Source: Halosimplex pelagicum (GTDB taxonomy: Archaea > Halobacteriota > Halobacteria > Halobacteriales > Haloarculaceae). From it: a DNA stretch of 64,000 bases. Positions 16,992 through 26,437 of the stretch are shown here, piece after piece. The notes beneath the pieces are model-generated. The model worked only from the letters and a program-made list of their open reading frames with translations. It ran no database searches and was not told where the DNA came from. Position 1 is the first letter of the stretch, and each line of letters starts with the position of its first letter. Location: contig NZ_CP058909.1 of assembly GCF_013415905.1 (NCBI RefSeq), positions 4,588,001 through 4,652,000 of the forward strand. Direction: 5' to 3'. The position numbers and the translations under genes were made by a program.

Positions 16992-18344
16992 TCAGTCGCT
17001 CTCGGTCGCGCCGGTCGTCGAGCGGTCGCCGAGCGTCGGGAGGGCCGCCGGGAGGTCGGTCGCCTCGACGACCCGGACGGCCGCGAGGCCGACGAGGAGG
17101 GCGTTACCCCACAGCCCGGGCTGGAGGAGCAGATACGCGGGTCTGAGCGCCTCGAAAGCGGGGACGGCGTTCGGCACGGTGAGGACCAGGAAGCGCAGCC
17201 CGTAGGCGTGGAGGTGGAGGCAGAGGACGCCGAGCAGGACGAGTTCGGGGTAGCCGTCGCGGTCGAGTTCCTCGGCCAACAGGAGGACGGCGACCGGCAG
17301 GAGCGCGACGAAGTAGTAGGTGTAGGTCTGGGGGGTGAGAAGCGGGAAGGCGGCGACGCCGAGCGCGAACACCGTCCGGCGCGCCCGCGGGGGTGCGAGG
17401 ACGGCGAGGGCGGCGACGGCGAGCGAGGCAGTGGCTCTGAACGCCTGGGCCGTCCCGAGCGCCGCGTTCGCGGGGAGCCACGCCAGCGGCTTGTAGTAGG
17501 GCGCGAGCCACAGCGTCGGCGGGCGGGCGCCGTCGCTCCCCTGTGAGACGCCCCAGCGGAGCACGTCGAGGTAGGTCAGGTGCGCCTCGACGCCGAAGAA
17601 GCGTATCGACAGCCAGACGACCGGCGGGACCGCGAGCAGGGCGCCGACCAGTCGCCGCCGGTCGTGGAGCAGGTGCGCGCCGATGGGCGCGTAGGCGAAC
17701 TTGACGACGCCGACGACTGCGGTGGCGGCGCCGGCGAGCAGCGCCCAGGGTGAGTCCCGGAGGGCGCCGTCGGCGTCGCGGGCGCCGGCTTCGGAGCCGC
17801 CGGCGGGTCCGCGCCCGTCCCGGACCAGCCCCGCGGCGGCGAACGAGAGCAGCCCGCCCATGAACAGCGCGGTCTGGCCGAGTTTCGCGGTCAGGAGAGC
17901 GGGGTGGAACCCGGCGAGCAGGGCCGCCAGCCCGAGCCGTTCGAACCACCGCAGGTCGTAACCCAGCGCGCCGACCAGCGCCTGCAGGCCCGCCCACAGG
18001 AAGACACCGCTCGCGAGCAGCCAGACCATCGCTCCGTCGCGGAACGCGAGCAGCGCCTCGAACGGCCAGAACAGCAGGACGACCACCGGCGGGTAGAGGT
18101 ACGTGCCCCAGAACCCGCCGTCGTCGGCCCGCCGGTAGAGCGATTCGCCCGCTTGCCAGCGGTCGACGGCGCCGGCGTAGGCGCCGAAGTCGCCGAACCG
18201 GAAGTCCGACGCGAACTCGGTAGTCGCCCGCAGCCACCAGTCGACGACGGGGTAGGCCAGCAGCGACGCCATCAGGAGGGCGGCGACGGCGACCAGCGCC
18301 GGGCGCTCGCGGCGGCGCGCCCACAACCTCCGCAGCAGCGACAT
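16992..18344 (-). CDS. GT87 family glycosyltransferase (DUF2029), membrane
   Basis: 450 residues with about ten hydrophobic helices. The first extracytoplasmic loop has the GT87/DUF2029 pattern: FGDFGAYAGAVDRWQAGESLY followed by YLYPPVVVLLFWPFEAL. In this GT-C fold the early Asp/Glu residues act in polyprenyl-phosphate-sugar-dependent mannosyl transfer outside the membrane. Substrate unknown. It is convergent with coaBC and not in an operon. It could contribute to S-layer glycoprotein glycosylation or to another envelope glycan. Confidence 0.82.
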   Translation of the reverse strand: MSLLRRLWARRRERPALVAVAALLMASLLAYPVVDWWLRATTEFASDFRFGDFGAYAGAVDRWQAGESLYRRADDGGFWGTYLYPPVVVLLFWPFEALLAFRDGAMVWLLASGVFLWAGLQALVGALGYDLRWFERLGLAALLAGFHPALLTAKLGQTALFMGGLLSFAAAGLVRDGRGPAGGSEAGARDADGALRDSPWALLAGAATAVVGVVKFAYAPIGAHLLHDRRRLVGALLAVPPVVWLSIRFFGVEAHLTYLDVLRWGVSQGSDGARPPTLWLAPYYKPLAWLPANAALGTAQAFRATASLAVAALAVLAPPRARRTVFALGVAAFPLLTPQTYTYYFVALLPVAVLLLAEELDRDGYPELVLLGVLCLHLHAYGLRFLVLTVPNAVPAFEALRPAYLLLQPGLWGNALLVGLAAVRVVEATDLPAALPTLGDRSTTGATESD

Positions 18345-18466
18345 ACTCGCCGATACTGTCGGACGATATGAGTGTTTTCCGTCCCATCAAATAGCTCTTT
18401 GATCCTCCGCGGTCGGGCGATATCGACGGCTGCGAACGGCGGCCGGTGTCGGGAAGCGGCCCGCGC

Positions 18467-19234
18467 TCAGGGCTCGGCGACGACGACCAGCCGCGTCGAC
18501 TCCCGTTCGAGGGGGTCGCCGTCGAGGCCGGCGTACAGCGAGACCGAGTCGAAGCCCGCCTCGCGACACAGCGCCGCGAGTTCGGCCGGCGCGTACAGCC
18601 GCACCTCGTAGACCATCTCGCCCTCGTAGTCGTAGCCCTCGTCGGTCTCGGCGAAGACGCGCCGAGTCGTCTCCATGCGCGCGGTCTCGGGGTCGTACTC
18701 GGCGGATTCGACGACGAGGGCGTCGTCGTCCTCGGGGACGCCGGCGGGCCGGAACTCCGCCAGCACGCCCTCGCGGTTGACGAGTTCGAGGACGAGCGCG
18801 CCGCCGTCGGCGACCCGATCGCGCATGCCCGCGAGGACCGCTCGGTCGGTCGCCTCGTCGTAGTAGCCGAAGGAGGTCCAGCAGTTGAACACGAGGTCGT
18901 ACTCGCCCGTGCGCTCGGCGAGGTCGCGCATGTCGGCGCGCTCGACGGTCACCGCCTCCCCGACCCCCCGTTCGTCGATCCGCTCGCGCGCCCGATCGAG
19001 GTACGACTCGGAGATGTCGATCCCCCGGACCGAGACGCCGCGGTCGCCGAGTTCGACGGCGTGGCGGCCGATGCCGCAGGCCACGTCCAGCGCCGACGCC
19101 GGTTCGATCCCGTGGTCGGCCAGCAGGGCGAGCAGGGCCTCGGTCTCCTCGGCGGCGTCGTCGACGCGGTCTTCGAGGTGGCGGCGGAACACGTCGGGAT
19201 TATCGCGGTAGACCGTTTCGGTCCAGTGGGTCAT
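18467..19234 (-). CDS. class I SAM-dependent methyltransferase
   Basis: 255 residues from ATG 19234. SAM-binding motif I is ALDVACGIGRHAVEL (about 52-66), with the acidic residue after strand 2 in VRGIDISESYL and motif IV as YDLVFNCWTSFGYY. The C-terminal half carries LYAPAELAALCREAGFDSV, typical of small-molecule methyltransferases. The acceptor cannot be predicted. It stands alone, between the GT87 gene and the antiporter operon. Confidence 0.88.
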   Translation of the reverse strand: MTHWTETVYRDNPDVFRRHLEDRVDDAAEETEALLALLADHGIEPASALDVACGIGRHAVELGDRGVSVRGIDISESYLDRARERIDERGVGEAVTVERADMRDLAERTGEYDLVFNCWTSFGYYDEATDRAVLAGMRDRVADGGALVLELVNREGVLAEFRPAGVPEDDDALVVESAEYDPETARMETTRRVFAETDEGYDYEGEMVYEVRLYAPAELAALCREAGFDSVSLYAGLDGDPLERESTRLVVVAEP

Positions 19235-19386
19235 ACCGGCGGGTCGACGGCCGGTGTGAAAAGCGACGCGGCGATGTGTGAACTCGTGACGGGGTCGGTC
19301 AGGGCGGACGGGACCGGTCACGGCGGACGGGGGCGGTCACGAGGTTCGAGCCCCGGAGGGGCGGCCCCGGCGGGCGGGGCGGCCGG

Positions 19387-21147
19387 TCAGATCAGCAGGA
19401 CGAACAGCACGGCGACGGCGACGAGCGTGACGAGCACGACGCTGGTGCCGATGCCCGCCCGCATCGAGTCGGGTTCCGAGCCGGTGGCCTCGGCGACGGC
19501 CGCCCGCGGCTGCGTGACCGCCTCCGTCGAGCGTCGGGCGAGGCCGACGACGGCGCGGTCGGCCGCGGCGTACAGCTCCGTGACGCCGACGACGAGCGCG
19601 CGGGTGCCGTACAGCGCCGCGGGGTTGTACAGGCTGTCGACGTCGGGGACGCGCCCAACCTTCGACAGCGGCTTCTTGATGAGGACGAACCCGACGAGGC
19701 CGATGACGGCCAGCGCGACGCCCTCGACGACGTGGTCGACGGTGTAGGTCTCGTAGACGTGGCCGACGGCGGCGTCGCTGGTCACGTCGAAGGGGAGGAT
19801 CGCGAACAGCGCGCCGTCGACGAGCCCGTAGAAGACACACAGCGCGGCGACGCCGACCATCGCGACGGCCTGACCGCGGTTAGCGTCGGCGACGCTGCCG
19901 TCGTACTCGCCGTGGAGGAACGCGTAGTAGCCGAACTTGATAAAGGAGAGGAAGGTTCCGACCCCGCCGATCAGGAGCAGCAGCTCCAGGGTGTGGAAGT
20001 CGCCGATAGCGAGGGGGCCCGCCGGGAACTCGTAGTGGCTCGCGGAGATGACGATCCCCTTGCTGACGAAGCCGTTGAACCCGGGGAACCCGGCGATCGA
20101 CAGCGCCGCGACGGCGAACGAGACGGCCGTGATCGGCATCTCGCGGCCGAGGCCGCCGAGTTTCTTCAGGCTCTCCTTGCCGGTCCGGTAGATGACGACG
20201 CCGGCGGTCATGAACAGCAGCCCCTTGTAGAGGATGTGGTTGAACACGTGGGCCATCGCGCCGGCCTGGCCGAGCGCGGTGCCGATGCCGACGCCGGCGA
20301 CCATGTAGCCGACCTGCGACTGGATGTGATAGGAGAGCAGGCGACGCATGTCGTTCTGGAACAGCGCGAAGGTCGCGCCGAAGACGGCCATGATCCCGCC
20401 CATGTAGGCGACCGCGACGTGGCCGTCGGGGAACGCGCGGTACATGCCGTAGACGCCGGTCTTCGTGGTGAACACGCAGAGGAAGACGCTGGCGGCGATG
20501 TGCGGGCGCGGGTAGGTGTCGGGCAGCCAGGCGTGCAGGCCGACGAACCCGACGTTGACGCCGATGCCGACCGCCGCCAGCAGGGGCGCGACCGGGCCGG
20601 CCATCCCGCCCTCGGCGGCCGAGAAGAGGAAGGAACCGACCGCGACGTAGTGCCAGATCACGGCGCCCAGCAGGAGCGTCCCGCCGACGCCGTGCAGCAG
20701 GGCGTAGCGGAAGCCCGCGCGGACCGCCCGGCCGCCGTAGTACCAGACCAGCAGCGTGCTGGTCACGGCCATCAGCTCCCAGAAGAAGATCAGCGTCAGC
20801 CAGTCGCCGCCGAAGACGGCGCCGAGGCTGGCGGCGACGTAGCTCAGCGCGAACGCCGTCTGGATCGAGTCGGCGTCGCTGTAGTAGGAGTAGACCACCG
20901 CCACCGCGGCGATGAACCCGAAGATCAGGCCCATCAGCGTCGAGAAGCCGTCGACGTTGTACAGCACCGCGCGGAAGCCGAACAGCGGCACCTCCAGATG
21001 GGTCCCCGCGTCGGTCAGCCAGACGTAGGGGACGACCGCGGCCGACGCGAGAGCGCCCAGCGCGTGGCCGGCCCTGCGGCCGAGGAAGGGCAACAGCAGC
21101 GCCGCGAGCGCGACCGGGAGGAAGGGTGGGATCAGGGGATCGACCAT
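19387..21147 (-). CDS. Mrp-type antiporter subunit D-like (NuoL/M/N family), third copy
   Basis: 586 residues with ~14 helices of the proton-translocating NuoL/M/N-MrpA/D family. Visible: FFWELMAVTSTLLVWYYGG with the conserved Glu, the LHAWLPDTYPRPH channel motif, a MRRLLSYHIQSQVGYM helix and GFNGFVSKGIV. ATG 21147 shares a base with the upstream stop (TGATG), so translation is coupled. It is the last gene of the operon. A long C-terminal region after ~490 carries an extra helix pair. Membrane; exchanges Na+ or K+ for H+ as part of the complex. Confidence 0.88.
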   Translation of the reverse strand: MVDPLIPPFLPVALAALLLPFLGRRAGHALGALASAAVVPYVWLTDAGTHLEVPLFGFRAVLYNVDGFSTLMGLIFGFIAAVAVVYSYYSDADSIQTAFALSYVAASLGAVFGGDWLTLIFFWELMAVTSTLLVWYYGGRAVRAGFRYALLHGVGGTLLLGAVIWHYVAVGSFLFSAAEGGMAGPVAPLLAAVGIGVNVGFVGLHAWLPDTYPRPHIAASVFLCVFTTKTGVYGMYRAFPDGHVAVAYMGGIMAVFGATFALFQNDMRRLLSYHIQSQVGYMVAGVGIGTALGQAGAMAHVFNHILYKGLLFMTAGVVIYRTGKESLKKLGGLGREMPITAVSFAVAALSIAGFPGFNGFVSKGIVISASHYEFPAGPLAIGDFHTLELLLLIGGVGTFLSFIKFGYYAFLHGEYDGSVADANRGQAVAMVGVAALCVFYGLVDGALFAILPFDVTSDAAVGHVYETYTVDHVVEGVALAVIGLVGFVLIKKPLSKVGRVPDVDSLYNPAALYGTRALVVGVTELYAAADRAVVGLARRSTEAVTQPRAAVAEATGSEPDSMRAGIGTSVVLVTLVAVAVLFVLLI

Positions 21148-22913
21148 CAGACGCTCACCCCCGTCACGCCGGAGACGACCAGCCTGACGATCCGCAGGAA
21201 GACGGCGGCGTCGGGGACGATCCCGAGGACGACGGAGCCGGTCGCGGCGAACAGGATGGGGCCGAGCATCAGCCAGGTCGACTCCTCGCCGGTCCACCGG
21301 CGGTGCTCCCAGGCGAGGCTGTCGTCGGGACCGTGTTCCGGTTCGATGTGGGCCGCGGCCTCGGCGTCGTCGAGCGGTCCCTGGCCCTCGTGGTCGTCGG
21401 CGTAGCCGTGGTCGTCGGCGTGACCGCGGTCGTCGGCCGGGTCGCCGTCGGTGTCACCGCCGGGGTCCGCTCCCGTCCCGCCGTCGGAGCCGTCGTCCGG
21501 CGCGCCGCCGTCGGCGGCCACGTCGGGCTCGCCGAAGCGGCCGCCGAGGACCGCCTCGACGAGCGGTTTGGGGTCGTCCTCGCCGGGCGACTCGAAGAAG
21601 GCGGCGTAGACGACCGGCCAGAAGTACGCGATGTTGAGCACGCCCGAGACGAGCAGTGCGAGCGTGAACACCACGTTACGGGACTCGACGGTGCCGATGA
21701 GCAGGAAGTACTTGCTGACGAAGCCGGCGACCAGCGGGATGCCGGCCATCCCCAGAGCGGCGACGCCGAAGGCGGTCATGGTCAGCGGCATGCGTTTGCC
21801 GATGCCGGCCATATTGGAGATGTCGTCGGTGTGGGTCTCGACGTGGATCGCCCCCGCGCAGAAGAACAGCGTGAGCTTCATGAACGCGTGAGCGGGGATG
21901 TGCAGGAGGCCGCCGACCAGCGAGTACGGGTGCAACACCGCCAGCCCGAGCACGATGTAGGACAGCTGGCTCACCGTCGAGTAGGCCAGCCGGCGCTTGA
22001 GGTTGTCCTGGCGGAGCGCGATGACGCTGGAGGTGACGAGCGTGAACGCGGCGATCGACGCCAGTATCGTCCCCATCCCGAGTTCGGTCATCAGGTCCGG
22101 CCCGAACACGTCCAGCACGACGCGGGCGATGCCGAACACGCCGGACTTGACGACCGCGACCGCGTGCAGCAGGCCGGAGACGGGCGTCGGCGCGACCATC
22201 GCGTCGGGCAGCCACGAGTGGATCGGCATGAGCGCGGCCTTGACGCCGAAGCCGGTGATCAGCAGCGCGAAGGCGACGCGGGCGACGAGGGGGTCGGCCG
22301 CGGCCAGGTCGGCGATCCCGCCGGCGGCGAAGACGGTCGTCCCGGTCACCCAGTAGACCAGCACCGTGCCGGCCAGCACCGCGACGCCCCCGCCGAAGGT
22401 GTAGGTGAGGTACTTCCGGCCGGCGGCGCGGGCCTCGTCGGTCTCGTCGTGGGCGACCAGCGGGTAGGTCGCGACGGTCAGCAGCTCGTAGAAGACGAAC
22501 AGGACCAGCAGGTTGCCGGCGAAGGCGATACCGATCGCCGAGGCCAGACTGCCGGCGAACGCCGCGAAGTAGCGGGTCTGGCTGTGTTCGTCGAGCCCGC
22601 GCATGTAGCCCATGCTGTAGAAACTGGTCACCAGCCACAGCAGGCTCGCGAGCAACGCGAAGAGGATCCCCAGCGAGTCCGCGCGGAGGGCGAACTCGAC
22701 GCCGGGGACGAACGTGCCGAAGTCGGTGACGTAGGTGTCGCCGGCGAGCACGCCCGGGACCATGCTGGCGACGATCCCCAACTTGGCGAGGGCCGCCAAC
22801 ACCGTCCAGAACTCCCGGAGGTTCGGCCGCCCGCGCGAGGCGAGGATCGGGACGATGGCGACGGCCGATACGAGCACTGCGGCGACCGGTCTGAGCGATG
22901 TGAGTTCCGTCAT
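21147..22913 (-). CDS. Mrp-type antiporter subunit D-like (NuoL/M/N family), second copy
   Basis: 588 residues. Conserved helices include VFYELLTVATYPLVAH (Glu), IHSWLPDAMVAPTPVS and KRRLAYSTVSQLSYI. Between the last two helices lies a ~90-residue acidic, His-containing insertion (about 455-545, with repeated HADDHGYADDH-type sequence) facing the cytoplasm; it is absent from ordinary MrpD. It overlaps the upstream gene by 4 nt and the downstream one by 1 nt. It is one of three proton-channel subunits in this operon. Confidence 0.88.
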   Translation of the reverse strand: MTELTSLRPVAAVLVSAVAIVPILASRGRPNLREFWTVLAALAKLGIVASMVPGVLAGDTYVTDFGTFVPGVEFALRADSLGILFALLASLLWLVTSFYSMGYMRGLDEHSQTRYFAAFAGSLASAIGIAFAGNLLVLFVFYELLTVATYPLVAHDETDEARAAGRKYLTYTFGGGVAVLAGTVLVYWVTGTTVFAAGGIADLAAADPLVARVAFALLITGFGVKAALMPIHSWLPDAMVAPTPVSGLLHAVAVVKSGVFGIARVVLDVFGPDLMTELGMGTILASIAAFTLVTSSVIALRQDNLKRRLAYSTVSQLSYIVLGLAVLHPYSLVGGLLHIPAHAFMKLTLFFCAGAIHVETHTDDISNMAGIGKRMPLTMTAFGVAALGMAGIPLVAGFVSKYFLLIGTVESRNVVFTLALLVSGVLNIAYFWPVVYAAFFESPGEDDPKPLVEAVLGGRFGEPDVAADGGAPDDGSDGGTGADPGGDTDGDPADDRGHADDHGYADDHEGQGPLDDAEAAAHIEPEHGPDDSLAWEHRRWTGEESTWLMLGPILFAATGSVVLGIVPDAAVFLRIVRLVVSGVTGVSV

Positions 22914-24481
22914 GACAGGAGCCGTTCGATGGTGGGTTCGAGGAGCTGTCCGTACTGGAACGCGGCGACGCCGAGGACGATAGCCAGGACGGCCGCGCCG
23001 ACGACCGTCGCGCGCATCCCGAAGGAGACGCGGGCGGCGGCGAGCGCGTCGCCGGCCGGGGACGAGTCGGTCTCGTCACCCGTCGGCCCGGTGCCGTCGG
23101 TGGCGACGGCCGTCCGCGTCCCGCTCTCGGCACCCGTCGGCTCGACGTTCGCGTCGGCCTCGGACGCCTCCCGGAAGTACATCCGCTCGACGATCCGGGC
23201 GAAGTAGGCGAGCGTCAGGAGCGTGCTCGCGAAGATGACGACCGCGAGCGGCCAGGCCTCGGCCTCGACGGCGCCCAGGGCGACGTACCACTTGCCGACG
23301 AACCCGACGGCGGGCGGGACGCCGACCATCGCGAGCGCGAGGACGCCGAACGCCCCCGCGCCGGCGGGCAGGCGCTCGGCCAGCCCGTCGTAGCCGTCGA
23401 TCGAGCGGGCGCCCGTCTCGGTCGCTATCAGCCCGCTCGTCAGGAACAGGCCGCCCTTCATGATAGCGTGGCCGACGAGGTGGATGGCCGCGCCCGTCAG
23501 CGCGGTCCCGTTCGCGACGGCGATCGCGGCGAGGACGAGCCCGAACTGCGACACCGACGAGTAGGCGAGCATCCGCTTTATCTCCGTCTGGGTCACCGCG
23601 AGGACGCTGCCGACGACGATGCTGACGACGGCGGCCACGACCAGCACCGTCCGCGCCAGGCCGTTTGCGGCGAGGAAGTCGACGGTGAAGACGGTGAAGA
23701 CGATCCGGATCAGCGCGTAGGCGGCGACCGTCGAGACCAGCGCCGAGATGAACGCGCTCACGGAGTCGGGCGCGCCGGCGTAGGCGGTCGGCTGCCAGGT
23801 GTGGACCGGGAAGACCGCCACCTTGACGAACAGGCCGACGACGAGCAGGCCGAACGCCGCCTGCACGAGCGGGTCCTGGTAGCCGGCCGGGTCCGCGGCC
23901 AGCTGGTTCGACAGGTCGTGCATGTTGAGCGTCCCGGTCGCGACGTAGGCGTAGCCGATCCCCAGCAGGAACAGCGACGCGCCGACCGTCCCGACGAGCA
24001 GGTACTTCAGCGCCGCCAGGGCCGAGCGGCCGCCCTCGCCGCTGGCGACCAGCGCGTAGGCGGTCAGCCCCGTGATCTCCAGGAAGACGTACATGTTGAA
24101 CACGTCCCCGGTGATGCTCATGCCGGTCAGGCCGCCGACCAGCAGGAGGTAGGTCGCGTAGAAGGGGTTCGACCGCGGGCCCGCGGTGCGCGCGTACGCG
24201 AGGACGCCGAGCGAGACGACCGCGACGAGCAGCGCCATCGAGGCCGACAGGCCGTCGACGACGAGTTCGATCCCGAAGGGGGCGGTGAACCCGCCGACGA
24301 CGTAGCGGATCGGTTCGTCGCCGAACGCGCCGGTCGCCAGCGCCCCGACCGCGACGACCTGGGCGAGGGCGGTGACGGCGGTGATCGGCCAGCCGGTCCG
24401 CGGGCGGACGAGCCCGGCGAGCAACACCGCGATCGAGCCCAGCAGCGGCAGCGCGACGACGAGGGCAGGCAGGTCATTCAT
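22910..24481 (-). CDS. mrpD: Mrp-type antiporter subunit D (mnhD-like), first copy
   Basis: 523 residues, ~14 helices. Conserved MrpD features: MYVFLEITGLTAYALVA (Glu), VHTWQPTAYAGAPDSVS and KRMLAYSSVSQFGLVL, plus the lysine in VKVAVFPVHTW. An acidic Thr/Ser-rich insert precedes the last two helices. It overlaps mrpC by 8 nt. It is the membrane proton/cation channel subunit, and by position directly after mrpC it is the canonical D subunit. Confidence 0.92.
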   Translation of the reverse strand: MNDLPALVVALPLLGSIAVLLAGLVRPRTGWPITAVTALAQVVAVGALATGAFGDEPIRYVVGGFTAPFGIELVVDGLSASMALLVAVVSLGVLAYARTAGPRSNPFYATYLLLVGGLTGMSITGDVFNMYVFLEITGLTAYALVASGEGGRSALAALKYLLVGTVGASLFLLGIGYAYVATGTLNMHDLSNQLAADPAGYQDPLVQAAFGLLVVGLFVKVAVFPVHTWQPTAYAGAPDSVSAFISALVSTVAAYALIRIVFTVFTVDFLAANGLARTVLVVAAVVSIVVGSVLAVTQTEIKRMLAYSSVSQFGLVLAAIAVANGTALTGAAIHLVGHAIMKGGLFLTSGLIATETGARSIDGYDGLAERLPAGAGAFGVLALAMVGVPPAVGFVGKWYVALGAVEAEAWPLAVVIFASTLLTLAYFARIVERMYFREASEADANVEPTGAESGTRTAVATDGTGPTGDETDSSPAGDALAAARVSFGMRATVVGAAVLAIVLGVAAFQYGQLLEPTIERLLS

Positions 24482-24830
24482 CGTGGCTCACCCGCCTGAT
24501 GGCTTCCTCGTTGAGCGTGCCGTACTCCTCGTAGACGCGGACGATGAGCCCGAGCGCCACGGCCGTGAGGCTCACGCCGACGACGATGGCGGTGAGGATC
24601 AGGACGTGGGGCAGCGGGCTCACGTACGGTTCGGGCGCGGTGAGCAGGGGCGGGCTCGCCCCCGTCACGAACGCCGACGTGATGAAAAACAGGAAGATGC
24701 CGGTCTGGAAGACGTTCATCCCGATCACCTTCTTGACGACGTTCGAGCTGCCGATCAGGGTGTACGTCCCCACGCCGAGCAGCAGGAACGCGACGACGTA
24801 GTAGAGGCGGTCGGCGAGGAGGTCTATCAT
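24474..24830 (-). CDS. mrpC: Mrp-type antiporter subunit C (NuoK-like)
   Basis: 118 residues, three helices (about 10-25, 30-52, 72-96). It resembles NuoK/MnhC, with GTYTLIGSSNVVKKVIGMNVFQTG and a HVLILTAIVVGVSLTAVALGL helix that carries the conserved block. It overlaps mrpB by 4 nt and mrpD by 8 nt. Small membrane subunit of the cation/proton antiporter. Confidence 0.93.
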   Translation of the reverse strand: MIDLLADRLYYVVAFLLLGVGTYTLIGSSNVVKKVIGMNVFQTGIFLFFITSAFVTGASPPLLTAPEPYVSPLPHVLILTAIVVGVSLTAVALGLIVRVYEEYGTLNEEAIRRVSHDE

Positions 24831-25321
24831 GCGAGATCACTCCCGTCGTCGGCCACTCCCGCGGCGATGACGAAAAAGAGGCCGGTTACGATCCCGGAGA
24901 CGACCAGCCCGATCGCCAGCTCGACGAGTTCGATGCCGTACTTGGTGGCGTGGTGGATGCCGTACACCTCGTACTCCAGGAAGCCCCCGCCGAGGGCGAC
25001 CGACCCGAGTCCGATGAGGAGGAAGGCGAGCACGCCCAGTCCGACGAGCGCGACGGCCAGGCGGGGGCCGACCCAGTCGCGGGTCGTCTCGATGCCGAAG
25101 GCGATCCCGAGCATGAGCACGACCGTCCCGACGATGACGCCGCCCTGGAACCCCCCGCCGGAGGAGTCGGCGCCGTGGAACATCACGAACAGCCCGAGCG
25201 TGAAGACGAACGGCGTGATCACCCGGACGGTGGTCATGATGATCGGGCTCTCGACGTAGAGCCTCTCCCCGTCCTCGGCGGCGCCTTCGTCCCCGGCGGG
25301 CGTCTCCTCGGCGTCGCTCAT
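24827..25321 (-). CDS. mrpB: Mrp-type antiporter subunit B (MnhB domain)
   Basis: 164 residues. An acidic 22-residue N-terminus precedes four helices with the MnhB pattern: VRVITPFVFTLGLFVMFHG, then the GGGFQGGVI loop typical of MnhB, and a final GIVTGLFFVIAAG. It overlaps the neighbouring genes by 4 nt on both sides. In bacterial Mrp this sequence can be part of MrpB or of the MrpA C-terminus; here it is a separate gene. Confidence 0.92.
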   Translation of the reverse strand: MSDAEETPAGDEGAAEDGERLYVESPIIMTTVRVITPFVFTLGLFVMFHGADSSGGGFQGGVIVGTVVLMLGIAFGIETTRDWVGPRLAVALVGLGVLAFLLIGLGSVALGGGFLEYEVYGIHHATKYGIELVELAIGLVVSGIVTGLFFVIAAGVADDGSDLA

Positions 25322-25854
25322 CCGAGCACCTCCCTGTCGAGGACGACCAGTAGGCCGATCCCCGCGGAGTAGACGACCACCGCCTCCCCGAGCGTGTCGA
25401 ACCCGCGGTAGGCCGCCAGCACGGCGGTCACCGCGTTCTTTACCTCGGTCTCCGCGTAGGCGTTGTCGAGGTAGTAGTCGGTCACGTTGTCGCTCGCGAC
25501 CGCGGAGTCGGCCGACCCGACCGCCGGGAGCGCGACGAGCGTCGTCGACAGCACCGCGACGAGCGCGACCGAGACGGCTAACGCGGACAGGTCGACCGAC
25601 TCCAGGACCTCCTCGTCGACCGGCCGGACGGTCTTGGCGATGGTCAACAGGAGGAGGATCGTCATGATCCCGGCGCCGACCGCGGCCTCCGTGAGGCCCA
25701 CGTCGGGCGCCCGCAGGAACACCCAGATGACCGCGATCCCGAGGCTGTACGCGCCGAAGGCGATGATCGACCCGAGCACGTCCCGGAGCACGGCCGTCGC
25801 GACGGCGCAGGCCAGGACGAACACCACCAGCCCGACTTCGAGCGCGCCCGTCAC
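25318..25854 (-). CDS. DUF4040 (MbhD-like) antiporter subunit, equivalent to the MrpA C-terminal part
   Basis: 178 residues from a GTG at 25854, chosen because it forms the GTGA overlap seen throughout this operon; an upstream ATG at 25875 would extend 24 nt into mrpG. Helices: VGLVVFVLACAVATAVLRDVLGS, then AYSLGIAVIWVFLRAPDVGLTEAAVGAGI, the hallmark of DUF4040/MbhD. The second half has one helix, an Asp-rich loop and a final ALVVYSAGIGLLVVLD-like helix. It supplies the part that is fused into MrpA in bacteria. Confidence 0.88.
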   Translation of the reverse strand: MTGALEVGLVVFVLACAVATAVLRDVLGSIIAFGAYSLGIAVIWVFLRAPDVGLTEAAVGAGIMTILLLLTIAKTVRPVDEEVLESVDLSALAVSVALVAVLSTTLVALPAVGSADSAVASDNVTDYYLDNAYAETEVKNAVTAVLAAYRGFDTLGEAVVVYSAGIGLLVVLDREVLG

Positions 25855-26162
25855 GGTTCGTCCTCCGTCGTCCACGGTTCGATGCCCTGTTCGGCGGCCG
25901 CCCGCGCGATGGCGTGGGCGGCGGTGGGGTTCGTGAGGAACATGAATACCAGCAGGAGCACGGCCTTGACGGTCGACATGCTCGCGCCGAAGGCGATCGC
26001 CACGGCCGAGAGCGTCAGCACGGCGCCGAGCGTCTCGCTCTTGGAGGTGCTGTGAGCGCGCGTGTAGAGGTCCGGCAGGCGGACCAGTCCGACCGCGGCG
26101 ACGACCGCGAAGAACACGCCGCCGAGGGCCAGCACCAGCACGGCGATCTCGCGGGGCGTCAT
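25851..26162 (-). CDS. mrpG: Mrp-type antiporter subunit G
   Basis: 103 residues, three helices. The MnhG/PhaG signature GLVRLPDLYTRAHSTSKSETLG (about 25-46) is clear, followed by a FMFLTNPTAAHAIARAA segment near the end. ATG 26162 shares its base with the mrpF stop. Small subunit of the Mrp complex. Confidence 0.93.
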   Translation of the reverse strand: MTPREIAVLVLALGGVFFAVVAAVGLVRLPDLYTRAHSTSKSETLGAVLTLSAVAIAFGASMSTVKAVLLLVFMFLTNPTAAHAIARAAAEQGIEPWTTEDEP

Positions 26163-26437
26163 CAGAGCACCCCCCCGCGCTCGACGGTGAACTTCGAGAT
26201 GGCGATGCTCAACAGGAAGTTCAACAGCGCGTACACCAGCGCGATGTCGAGCGCGCCGGGCTCGCCGATCGCCGCCGCCAGCAGCGCGATGACGATGACG
26301 ACGTTCGACCCGACGACGTTGACCGCGATGACGCGGTCGGGCATCGTCGGGCCGTCGACGATCCGGTAGAGGGCGACCAGCGACGTGAAGACGAACGCGG
26401 CGGCGGCCCCCAGCAGGACGTTGTCGACGAACGTCAC
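26162..26437 (-). CDS. mrpF: Mrp-type antiporter subunit F
   Basis: 91 residues from the GTG at 26437 (GTGA overlap with the mrpE stop). Three helices with the MnhF pattern: LYRIVDGPTMPDRVIAVNV (24-42) and DIALVYALLNFLLSIAISKF. Small membrane subunit of the antiporter. Confidence 0.92.
   Translation of the reverse strand: MTFVDNVLLGAAAAFVFTSLVALYRIVDGPTMPDRVIAVNVVGSNVVIVIALLAAAIGEPGALDIALVYALLNFLLSIAISKFTVERGGVL

Noticed and set aside
15600..17546. 648-codon open frame on the plus strand
   Set aside because: Overlaps coaBC in another frame and is dominated by Arg; shadow.
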